From positions 35,537-99,536 of the forward strand of contig NZ_CAJQNT010000022.1 of the NCBI RefSeq assembly GCF_905479755.1: a stretch of DNA of 64,000 bases. Direction: 5' to 3'. The position numbers and the translations under genes were made by a program. This document shows positions 7,303 to 14,027 of this stretch, piece after piece. This DNA is from an uncultured Schumannella sp. GTDB taxonomy: Bacteria > Actinomycetota > Actinomycetes > Actinomycetales > Microbacteriaceae. The notes under the pieces are model-generated. The model saw nothing but the letters and a program-made list of their open reading frames with translations, searched no databases and had not been told where the DNA came from. How positions within the stretch are numbered: position 1 is the first letter of the stretch; each line of letters begins with the position of its first letter.

Positions 7303-8141
7303 GCACCGCAACCTCCAGCGGAACCCTGCAAGCGATCCCCGGCACCCCGCTCAGCCGCCTGCTCTCCGACGGCTGGGTGATGTCCTGGCGCAACATGATG
7401 AAGATCGTCCGGGTGCCCGACGTCCTGGTCTTCAGCCTCATCCAGCCGATCATGTTCGTGCTGCTGTTCAGCTACGTCTTCGGCGCCGCGATCGACATTC
7501 CCGGCGACGGCTACACCTCGTTCCTGATGGCCGGCATCTTCGCCCAGACCGTCGTGTTCGGCTCCACCTACTCGGGCTCGGCGATGGCGCAAGACCTCAA
7601 AGACGGCATCATCGACCGCTTCCGCACCCTGCCGATGAGCGGCGCCGCGGTGCTGATCGGCCGCACCAACGGCGACCTCGTCATCAACGCGCTCGCGATG
7701 ACCGTGATGATGGGTACCGGCTTCATCGTCGGCTGGCGCGTCAACACCTCGCCGCTCGAGTTCTTCGCCGCCGTCGGCTTGCTGCTGCTGTTCGCGTACG
7801 CGTTCTCGTGGGTGATGGCGTTCCTCGGCATGAGCGTCAGAAGCCCCGAGGTGATCAACAACGCCTCGTTCTTAATCCTCTTCCCGCTCACCTTCATCTC
7901 GAACGCCTTCGTGCCGAGCGAGAACCTGCCCACCCCGCTGCGCATTTTCGCCGAGTGGAACCCCGTCTCGTCGCTCGTGCAGTCGGCGCGCGAACTGTTC
8001 GGCAACGTGCCACCCGGAACACCCGCCGGGGATGCCTGGACCGCCCAGAACCCGATCGCCACCGTGCTGATCGGCGTCGTCGTGCTGCTGCTGGTGTTCA
8101 TCCCGCTCTCGATCCGCAAGTTCGCCACGCTGTCGCGGTAG
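7299..8141 (+). CDS. DrrB-type ABC exporter permease
   Basis: 280-residue integral membrane partner of the preceding ATPase (ABC-2 type). Six hydrophobic segments from about residue 45 to 270; the first is VLVFSLIQPIMFVLLFSYVF, with the LPMSGAAVLIGR segment characteristic of DrrB/ABC-2 permeases. Its ATG overlaps the ATPase stop by 4 bp, so the two are translationally coupled. An auxiliary extracytoplasmic protein is absent, as expected for DrrAB. Confidence 0.9.
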   Translation: MSTATSSGTLQAIPGTPLSRLLSDGWVMSWRNMMKIVRVPDVLVFSLIQPIMFVLLFSYVFGAAIDIPGDGYTSFLMAGIFAQTVVFGSTYSGSAMAQDLKDGIIDRFRTLPMSGAAVLIGRTNGDLVINALAMTVMMGTGFIVGWRVNTSPLEFFAAVGLLLLFAYAFSWVMAFLGMSVRSPEVINNASFLILFPLTFISNAFVPSENLPTPLRIFAEWNPVSSLVQSARELFGNVPPGTPAGDAWTAQNPIATVLIGVVVLLLVFIPLSIRKFATLSR

Positions 8142-8193
8142 GCGCGCGCGGCGGCGGTTCGCGACAGTTCAGCGATGGCTGTATAGTCAGCGC

Positions 8194-8538
8194 ATGCTGA
8201 CCATTTCCTCGCGCGTCGACGTGCTCACCCGCCTGGGTCGGGCGATGGCCGATCCGAGCCGCTCCCGCATCCTGCTCGCTCTGCTGGAGAACCCCGGATA
8301 CCCGGCCGAGTTGGCCCGCGACCTCGACCTGACGCGCTCCAACGTCTCCAATCACCTCAGCTGCCTGCGTGGCTGCGGGTTCGTCACCGCGACACCGGAG
8401 GGGCGCCAGCCCCGCTACGAGATCGCCGATCCGCACCTCGGCCATGCGCTCACCGAGCTGCTCGCGGTGGTCGCCACCGTCGACGCGGGCGTGCCCTGCG
8501 AGAACCCCAACTGCGCCGTCGAAGGGTGCTGCGAGTGA
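8194..8538 (+). CDS. cmtR: CmtR-type ArsR/SmtB metal-sensing repressor
   Basis: 114-residue winged-helix repressor. It aligns closely with Mycobacterium tuberculosis CmtR, and all three Cd/Pb-binding cysteines fall at the same residue numbers: Cys57 and Cys61 (LSCLRGCG) and Cys102 (PCENPNC). Three further cysteines at the C-terminus (Cys107, Cys112, Cys113) may add metal affinity. Promoter TATAGT at 8182-8187 ends 6 nt before ATG, so the transcript is probably leaderless. A TCAGC/GCTGA repeat (8188-8201) overlaps the start codon and could be part of an autoregulatory operator. The downstream transporter overlaps by GTGA and is the likely regulated target. Confidence 0.88.
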   Translation: MLTISSRVDVLTRLGRAMADPSRSRILLALLENPGYPAELARDLDLTRSNVSNHLSCLRGCGFVTATPEGRQPRYEIADPHLGHALTELLAVVATVDAGVPCENPNCAVEGCCE

Positions 8539-9221
8539 CCGCGCCGGCCACCAGCGCGACCGACGCCCGTCGCGCGGTGCTGCAGCGCCGCATCCGCTGG
8601 ATCGTGGCGTTCACGATCGGCTACAACGCCATCGAGGCGGTCATCGCGCTCGCCGCCGGCACGGCGGCATCCTCGGCCGCGCTGATCGGATTCGGCCTCG
8701 ACTCGGTCATCGAGGTGCTGTCGGCCGCCGCGGTCGCCTGGCAGTTCACGCGCAAAGACCCGGAGCGCTGGGAGAAGCCGACGCTACGCGTCATCGCCGT
8801 CTCGTTCTTCCTGCTCGCCGCCTACGTCACCGTCAGCGCCGTGCTCTCGCTCGCGGGCGTGACCGAACCGGAGCACAGCACCGTCGGCCTCGTGCTGACG
8901 TCGCTCAGCGTGATCGTGATGCCGCTGGTCTCGCTGCTGGAGCGCCGCGCCGGGCGCGAACTCGGCTCCGCCACCGCCGTCGCCGACTCGAAGCAGACGC
9001 TGATCTGTGCCTACCTCTCGGTCGCCGTGCTGGCGGGCCTCGCGCTCAACTCGCTGTTCGGCTGGGCCTGGGCCGACTCGGTTGCGGCACTGTTCATCGC
9101 CGCCTTCGCGATCCGGGAAGGACTCGAAGCCTGGAAGGGCGACACCTGCGCCACCTCGGTGGGGATGCTGCTCGACGGGGACGGCGACGCGCACGAGCAC
9201 GAGCACGAGCACGAGCACTGA
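8535..9221 (+). CDS. Cation diffusion facilitator (CDF)-type metal transporter
   Basis: About 228 residues with six predicted membrane segments. FGLDSVIEVLSA and DSVAALFIAAFAI carry the paired Asp/Glu arrangement of CDF metal sites. The C-terminal tail is DAHEHEHEHEH, a run of alternating His/Glu that would bind Zn, Cd or Co in the cytosol. GTG at 8535 overlaps the cmtR stop (GTGA); an in-frame GTG at 8526 is also possible. In M. tuberculosis CmtR controls the P-type ATPase CmtA, so pairing with a CDF exporter is a different partner. The metal exported is inferred. Confidence 0.85.
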   Translation: MTAPATSATDARRAVLQRRIRWIVAFTIGYNAIEAVIALAAGTAASSAALIGFGLDSVIEVLSAAAVAWQFTRKDPERWEKPTLRVIAVSFFLLAAYVTVSAVLSLAGVTEPEHSTVGLVLTSLSVIVMPLVSLLERRAGRELGSATAVADSKQTLICAYLSVAVLAGLALNSLFGWAWADSVAALFIAAFAIREGLEAWKGDTCATSVGMLLDGDGDAHEHEHEHEH

Positions 9222-9265
9222 TCCACTCATCGACAACGTCGGCGGCCACGCGTAGCGTGACGCGC

Positions 9266-9961
9266 ATGCACGTGATCCTGATTTCCGGCTTCTGGCTGCA
9301 GGGCGACTCCTGGGCGACGGTGACACCCGCCCTCGTCACGGCGGGGCACCAGGTGCTCACCCCGACCCTGCCGGGCAAGGAGTCCGCCACCGCGAAGCGC
9401 GAGGGCGTGGGGCTTCGCACCCACATCGATGCGGTCACCGCGATCGTCGATTCGCTCGACGGGCCGGTGGCGCTCGTCGGCCATTCCGGCGGCGGAGCGA
9501 TCTCCCACGGGGTGGCGGATGCCAGGCCCGACCGCATCGCGCGCGTCGTCTACGTCGACTCCGGCCCCCTGGGCGAGGGCGCGGTCATCAACGACGACTT
9601 CGAGTCGGAGGACCACGGCATTCCACTGCCCGACTGGGGCGCGTTCGAAGACGAAGAGCTCACCGACCTCGACGAGGCGTTGCGCGCCGAGTTCCGGCGC
9701 ATCGCCGTGCCCGAACCTGTGGGAGTCGCCACCGAACCGCAGCACCTGCACGACGAACGCCGCTACGACGTGCCGGTCACCATCATCAGCTGCACGATGC
9801 CCCGCGAACTGCTCGAGCAGTTCATCGCGGGCGGGCACCCCTACGTGGCGGAGCTCGCGCGCATCCCGAGCCGCGAGATCGTCGAGCTGCCGACCGGGCA
9901 CTGGCCGCAGCTCACCAAGCCGCACGAACTCGCCCAGCTCATCCTCGCCGCGTTGCGCTGA
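9266..9961 (+). CDS. Alpha/beta hydrolase
   Basis: 231-residue cytosolic alpha/beta-hydrolase. It begins MHVILISGFWLQGDSWATV, an oxyanion-type HG/SGFW start, has nucleophile elbow GHSGGG near residue 75, and the catalytic His in LPTGHWPQL near the C-terminus. The closest general type is the EstA/salicylate-esterase-like group; the substrate is unknown. Leaderless start: TAGCGT at 9253-9258, 7 nt before ATG. Its last 23 bp overlap the convergent IclR regulator. Confidence 0.82.
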   Translation: MHVILISGFWLQGDSWATVTPALVTAGHQVLTPTLPGKESATAKREGVGLRTHIDAVTAIVDSLDGPVALVGHSGGGAISHGVADARPDRIARVVYVDSGPLGEGAVINDDFESEDHGIPLPDWGAFEDEELTDLDEALRAEFRRIAVPEPVGVATEPQHLHDERRYDVPVTIISCTMPRELLEQFIAGGHPYVAELARIPSREIVELPTGHWPQLTKPHELAQLILAALR

Positions 9962-10742
9962 CCGGCGGTCGCTCCGCCGCACTCAAGCGCTGCGACACCT
10001 GATGGGCGTGCTCCACCAGCAGCCGCCCCAGCTCCGGCTGACGCTCGGCGCGGAACCGCGCCTCGATCCCGGTCAAGCTGAGCGCCCAGCGCGGCGCGCC
10101 CGCGTCGTCGAACACGGCCGCCCCCATCCCCCAGCTGCCCTCCACCACGAGCCCCGAATTCACCGCGTAACCAGCCTCGCGGGTTTCCGCGATCCGCTCC
10201 CGGATGCGCTCCGGCGTGTGCGTCGCACCCCACTCGGCACTGAGCGCTGCGCTGGCCAGGTAGTCGTCGATGAACCCGTCGCTCTCGAACGCCAGAATCA
10301 CGAGCCCCGCCGAGGCGACCCCCAACGGGAAGCGCACCCCCTCCGAGAGCACGAAGGAACGCACCGGAAAGCTGCCCTCCTCGCGCAACAGGCACACCGT
10401 CTCCGCGCCCCGGCGCATCGAGAAGAACGCGCTCTCGCCGGTCGCATCGGCGAGCGCCTGCACGCTCTCGCGCGCCGCATCCACGACATCGAACCGCGTG
10501 TGCGCCACCCGTCCCAGCAGATACGACTCGGGGCCGAGGTGCCAGCGCGTGCGGTCGGCACCCTGATCGAGCAGGCCCTCGGCGGCGAGCGAGCGCAGCA
10601 GACGATGCGCCGTCGGCCGCGTGAGCCCCGTGCCGCGGGCGACCTCGGCGGTCGAGACCCCGTGCGGCTCGCCCGCGCCCACGCTGCGCAGGATCGCCCC
10701 CACCCGGCGCACGACCTGGCTCCCCGGAATCTCTGCCGCCAC
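9939..10742 (-). CDS. IclR-family transcriptional regulator
   Basis: 267 residues from GTG 10742, which has a perfect AGGAGG five bases upstream; longer open-frame starts have no such site. N-terminal winged HTH (about 8-65, with STAEVARGTGLTRPTAHRLLRSL), then the IclR GAF-like effector domain (85-255). It is divergent from a thiolase gene, so it probably controls that gene in response to an acid or CoA-ester catabolite. A small palindrome adjoins its own Shine-Dalgarno. The 3' end overlaps the convergent hydrolase by 23 bp. Confidence 0.9.
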   Translation of the reverse strand: MAAEIPGSQVVRRVGAILRSVGAGEPHGVSTAEVARGTGLTRPTAHRLLRSLAAEGLLDQGADRTRWHLGPESYLLGRVAHTRFDVVDAARESVQALADATGESAFFSMRRGAETVCLLREEGSFPVRSFVLSEGVRFPLGVASAGLVILAFESDGFIDDYLASAALSAEWGATHTPERIRERIAETREAGYAVNSGLVVEGSWGMGAAVFDDAGAPRWALSLTGIEARFRAERQPELGRLLVEHAHQVSQRLSAAERPPVSATRRG

Positions 10743-10754
10743 AGTCGCCTCCTG

Positions 10755-10767
10755 CTCACATGGTGAG
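10755..10767. promoter_or_regulatory. Palindrome at the IclR gene start
   Basis: CTCAC-ATG-GTGAG, an inverted repeat next to the AGGAGG of the IclR-family gene. It is a candidate autoregulatory operator; IclR regulators commonly bind short palindromes near their own promoters. Inference only. Confidence 0.35.
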
Positions 10768-10826
10768 AAGTCTCGATGCGAGTGCTCAGCGACTGACCTG
10801 TCGCGCATCCCCGCGCGTCTCAAGTA

Positions 10827-10855
10827 TTGACCAGTTCGGTGCGGCCTCCTAGCGT
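10827..10855 (+). promoter_or_regulatory. Promoter upstream of the thiolase unit
   Basis: TTGACC (10827-10832) and TAGCGT (10850-10855) with exactly 17 bp between them. This is the best sigma-70-type match in the divergent gap, and transcription would begin about 30 bp before the 20-codon leader frame. Confidence 0.6.
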
Positions 10856-10891
10856 CAGACATGACTCAGTCGCACCGGACAAAGGAGCCCC

Positions 10892-10954
10892 GTGTCCACC
10901 ATGTGGTCAGACCACGACTCGCCCGCCGCGCTCATCACCGGAGGCACCGCATGA
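10892..10954 (+). pseudogene. 20-codon leader frame, possible remnant of a short-chain dehydrogenase
   Basis: GTG at 10892 follows AAAGGAG and opens a 20-residue frame ending ...SPAALITGGTA, whose TGA overlaps the thiolase ATG (ATGA). ALITGGTA is how a short-chain dehydrogenase begins its glycine-rich NAD(P) motif, just after the first beta strand. The likely reading is a reductase gene deleted down to its first 20 codons, leaving its Shine-Dalgarno and start to drive coupled translation of the thiolase. It may instead serve as a regulatory leader peptide. Confidence 0.5.
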
Positions 10955-12123
10955 GCGCCGTCATCGCGGGCTACGCCCGCACCCCCTTCGTGCGTTACCT
11001 CGGCGCCCTCGCCAGCGTGCCCGCCACCACGCTCGGCGGACACGCCGCCGCCGCCGCGATCACCCGCGCGGGGCTCAGCCCGCACGACATTGACCACGTC
11101 TTCGCCGGTCAGGTGCTGCAGGCAGGTGCCGGCCAAAACCCGGCCCGTCAGTCGGCAATCGCCGCCGGCCTCTCCTACGACGTGCCGGCGCAAACCCTCA
11201 ACGTCGTGTGCCTGTCGGGCCTCGAGGCCGTCACCGCCGCCGCGCGCCTGATCGCCACCGGCGAGGCCCGCATCGTCGTCGCCATCGGCCAGGAGTCGAT
11301 GTCGCTCGCGCCGCACGTGCTCCCCGGCTCCCGCACCGGCACGCGGTACGGCGCGATCGAACTGCTCGACACGATGGAGCACGACGGGCTCACCGATGCC
11401 TTCGAGTCACGCTCGATGGGGCTCTCCACCGAGGAGCGGAACCCGGGCCTGTCGATCACCCGCGAACAGCAGGATGCCGTCGCCGCGGCCTCGCACCAGC
11501 GACTCGCAGCCTCGACCGAGTTCCTCGCCGAGGAGATCGCCCCGTTCGAGGTCACCTCCCGTCGCGGCAGCACCACGGTCGACACCGATGACGGGCTCCG
11601 CGCCGACACCACCGTCGAGTCGCTCGGGCAGCTCCGCCCCGCGTTCTCGAAGGACGGCACGATCACGGCAGGCAACTCGTCGCAGATCTCCGACGGCGCC
11701 GCCGCGATCGTCGTGATGCACGAAGACGAGGCACGCATCCGCGGCATCCACCCGCTCGCGCGGATCCTCGCGCACGCCTTCGTCGCCGGCCCCGACGTCT
11801 CGCTGCACTCGCAGCCCGCGCGCGCCATCGAGTCGGCGCTCGCCCGCACCGAGTTCGCCGCCGACGAGCTCGCCGCGATCGAGATCAACGAGGCCTTCGC
11901 CGCGGTCGCGGTGCAGTCCACGCGCGTGCTCGACGTCGATCCCGCGCTCGTCAACGCACACGGTGGTGCGATCGCGCTCGGCCACCCGATCGGCGCCTCC
12001 GGAACCCGCATCGTCGGTCACCTCGCCCGGCGACTCGGCGCGGTCGGCACCGGATCGGTGGGCGCCGCGGGCATCTGCGGCGGAGGCGGGCAGGGCTCCG
12101 CTATCATCCTCGAGGCGCTGTAG
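10951..12123 (+). CDS. Thiolase (acetyl-CoA C-acyltransferase)
   Basis: 390-residue thiolase II-type enzyme that condenses or cleaves acyl-CoA, either beta-oxidation/ketoadipyl degradation or acetoacetyl-CoA formation. Nucleophilic Cys87 is in NVVCLSG, the INEAFA motif is near residue 315, the catalytic His is in GGAIALGHPIGASG, and the second Cys in GICGGGGQG at the end. ATG 10951 has GGAGG upstream and overlaps the short leader frame. Divergence from an IclR regulator suggests induction by a catabolic intermediate. Substrate chain length is unknown. Confidence 0.92.
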   Translation: MSAVIAGYARTPFVRYLGALASVPATTLGGHAAAAAITRAGLSPHDIDHVFAGQVLQAGAGQNPARQSAIAAGLSYDVPAQTLNVVCLSGLEAVTAAARLIATGEARIVVAIGQESMSLAPHVLPGSRTGTRYGAIELLDTMEHDGLTDAFESRSMGLSTEERNPGLSITREQQDAVAAASHQRLAASTEFLAEEIAPFEVTSRRGSTTVDTDDGLRADTTVESLGQLRPAFSKDGTITAGNSSQISDGAAAIVVMHEDEARIRGIHPLARILAHAFVAGPDVSLHSQPARAIESALARTEFAADELAAIEINEAFAAVAVQSTRVLDVDPALVNAHGGAIALGHPIGASGTRIVGHLARRLGAVGTGSVGAAGICGGGGQGSAIILEAL

Positions 12124-12198
12124 CGACACCCGACGCGCAGCGCGCGGCGCGGCCCCAACACCCAAGCTCGGGCTCGTCCGGGCCGATACGATCGACCC

Positions 12199-12390
12199 GT
12201 GGATCCGATTACTCTCAGCTTCGCGGGCATCGTCCCGCTGGTCATCTTCATCATCACGCTCGTCTCGATCATCAAGAATCCGAATCACGGATTCCTCGGC
12301 AAGGTGGTCTGGACGCTCGTCGCGTTCTTCCTCAGCATCCTCGGGTCGATCCTCTGGCTGATCTTCGGGCGAGGCAGGGTCAACCGCTGA
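12199..12390 (+). CDS. Small membrane protein with PLDc_N-type domain
   Basis: 63 residues with two transmembrane helices separated by SIIKNPNHGFLGKVVW, the pattern of the PLDc_N domain found at the N-terminus of cardiolipin synthases and in many short actinobacterial proteins. Function unknown. Leaderless start: TACGAT at 12187-12192, 6 nt before GTG. Its stop overlaps the next gene's proposed CTG start by 3 bp (CTGA). Confidence 0.8.
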   Translation: MDPITLSFAGIVPLVIFIITLVSIIKNPNHGFLGKVVWTLVAFFLSILGSILWLIFGRGRVNR

Positions 12391-13346
12391 GAATCGCCAT
12401 CGTCGGCGGCGGGGTCATCGGCCTCAGCTGCGCACTCGAACTGACAGACGCCGGTCACGACGTCACCGTTCTCGCGCGCGACAAGCTCGCCGACACCACC
12501 TCGGCACGCGCCGGCGCGGTGTGGTTTCCGTTCCGCTCGGCGCCCGCGGCTCGCGTGCTCGGCTGGGGTGCGCGCACCTTCGAGCGCCTCGAGGCCCTCA
12601 CCGCCGACCCGGAGACCGGCGTGCGGATGCAACGCGGCCGCGTGCTGCACCGCACCGCGAACCCCGACCTCTGGTGGACGGCCGCGGTGCCCTCGGTCAC
12701 CACGATCGACGACCCCGCCGAGCTTCCCGACGGCGTCGTCTCGGCAAGCGTCTGCACGGTGCCCGTCATCGACATGTCGCGCTACCTGCCCTGGCTGCAG
12801 GCCCAGTGCGACGCCCGCGGTGTGCAGACCGTCCGCCGCGAACTGACCGACCTCGACGAGGCGTTCGAGCGCGGCGACCTCGTCGTGCTCGCCGCGGGGC
12901 TGGCGTCCAACGATTTCGCCGACGACGCCGACGTGACGCCGATCCGCGGGCAGACGGTGCGGCTGAAGAACCCCGGCTACTTCGAGTGGACGCTCGACTA
13001 CGGCAACCCGGCCGGGCTCACCTACGTCATCCCCCGCATCGACGAGATCGTCTGCGGCGGCACCGACGAGGAGGGCGAGTGGGGCCTCGAGCTCGACCCC
13101 GCGGTCGAGGCCGGGGTGCTCGAGCGCGTGCGCGCGCTCATCCCCGAACTGCGCGACGCCCCCATCACCTCGCGCGCGATGGGCCTTCGCCCCGGTCGCC
13201 ACGAGGTCCGCGTCGAGACGATTCCGGATGCGCAGGGCCGCCCGGTCATCCACTGCTACGGCCACGGCGGGTCGGGCGTCACGCTCTCCTGGGGATGCGC
13301 CGAGGAGGTCGCCGCCCTCGCCGGCGCACTCAGCGACCAGATCTAG
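12387..13346 (+). CDS. D-amino-acid oxidase, apparent CTG start
   Basis: FAD enzyme that deaminates D-amino acids to 2-oxo acids, NH3 and H2O2. 319 residues. The FAD Rossmann motif IVGGGVIGLSCALEL is at residues 4-18 and the family end-motif LRPGRHEVRVE ... CYGHGGSGVTLSWGCAE is intact, including the substrate-carboxylate Arg. In frame upstream of the Rossmann fold there is no ATG, GTG or TTG; CTG at 12387 overlaps the previous stop as CTGA and has GAGG-CAGGG 8-16 bases upstream. The next conventional start, GTG 12519, would delete the FAD site and has no Shine-Dalgarno. Confidence 0.88.
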   Translation: MRIAIVGGGVIGLSCALELTDAGHDVTVLARDKLADTTSARAGAVWFPFRSAPAARVLGWGARTFERLEALTADPETGVRMQRGRVLHRTANPDLWWTAAVPSVTTIDDPAELPDGVVSASVCTVPVIDMSRYLPWLQAQCDARGVQTVRRELTDLDEAFERGDLVVLAAGLASNDFADDADVTPIRGQTVRLKNPGYFEWTLDYGNPAGLTYVIPRIDEIVCGGTDEEGEWGLELDPAVEAGVLERVRALIPELRDAPITSRAMGLRPGRHEVRVETIPDAQGRPVIHCYGHGGSGVTLSWGCAEEVAALAGALSDQI

Positions 13347-13397
13347 GGCGTACGCTCACGAGCACAGAGCCGTTTCGGCTCACCAAGGAGAGCCCTC

Positions 13398-13544
13398 ATG
13401 GGTGACAAGTCCGCTCGAAAAGACAGCTCCAAGACGGCCGCCTCGAAGACGCTCAAGGAGAAGCGTCTCGCCAAGGCCGACAAGCGCGCATCGAATGCCC
13501 GGACGGCGAACACCGACGCCGTGACGAAGGCGACGAAGCACTAA
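13398..13544 (+). CDS. Small basic Lys-rich protein
   Basis: 48 residues, beginning MGDKSARKDSSKTAASK, with about a quarter Lys/Arg and no hydrophobic core; probably disordered and possibly nucleic-acid binding. AAGGAG stands 7 nt before ATG. Short MGDKS-type proteins of this composition recur in Actinobacteria, which supports a real gene; function unknown. It is isolated between the oxidase and the convergent methyltransferase gene. Confidence 0.75.
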   Translation: MGDKSARKDSSKTAASKTLKEKRLAKADKRASNARTANTDAVTKATKH

Positions 13545-13557
13545 CCGCGCGGTCGGC

Positions 13558-14025
13558 TCAGCCGATTCGTCCGATCCCGGGAACGAAACGGCCGGTTCGG
13601 CGCGCGTAGTCGGCGTAGTCCTGGTAGCGCTCGAACAGCATCCGCTCCTCCCAGCGCGCCTTGGTCATCAGCAAGGCGACGAGCGCGGCCCACGCGACCA
13701 GGTGCCACGAGGTTGCGGCCACCAGCATGACGCCCAGGCCCGCCAGCAGCAGTCCGCTGTAGATCGGATGCCGCACCAGCCCGTAGAGCCCGCCCGTGAC
13801 CAGTTCCGACTCGTCGAGGGGAACCGGATTGGCGGTGAGCGAGCGCCCGAGACCGACCACCCCGAGCACCGCGATCACGGCACCGGCAAGGGCGAGCGTG
13901 CCGCCGATCGCGAAAGCGACCGGCGAGCGCTCCCAGAACGGGGTCGTCCACGGGAGCAGCACGAGCGCCGCGAGAAGCACGAACTGCACGACGACGAGCG
14001 CGATGCCGATCGCTCGCCGGTTCAT
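13558..14025 (-). CDS. Membrane methyltransferase, isoprenylcysteine/phospholipid type
   Basis: 155 residues with four predicted membrane helices and the C-terminal SAM-binding block GLYGLVRHPIYSGLLL ... RWEERMLFERYQDYADYARRTGRFVPGIG, the RHP-Y and E-R-M/L-F pattern of the ICMT/PEMT superfamily. In bacteria such proteins methylate lipids or are of unknown substrate. ATG 14025 is two bases from the acyl-CoA oxidase stop, so the two genes are probably cotranscribed. Confidence 0.82.
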   Translation of the reverse strand: MNRRAIGIALVVVQFVLLAALVLLPWTTPFWERSPVAFAIGGTLALAGAVIAVLGVVGLGRSLTANPVPLDESELVTGGLYGLVRHPIYSGLLLAGLGVMLVAATSWHLVAWAALVALLMTKARWEERMLFERYQDYADYARRTGRFVPGIGRIG

Positions 14026-14027
14026 GC

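Noticed and set aside
12387..12519. Frameshifted oxidase pseudogene fused to the preceding small gene
   Set aside because: The oxidase frame is continuous from its Rossmann fold to its end and all motifs are intact; a CTG start explains the data without a frameshift.
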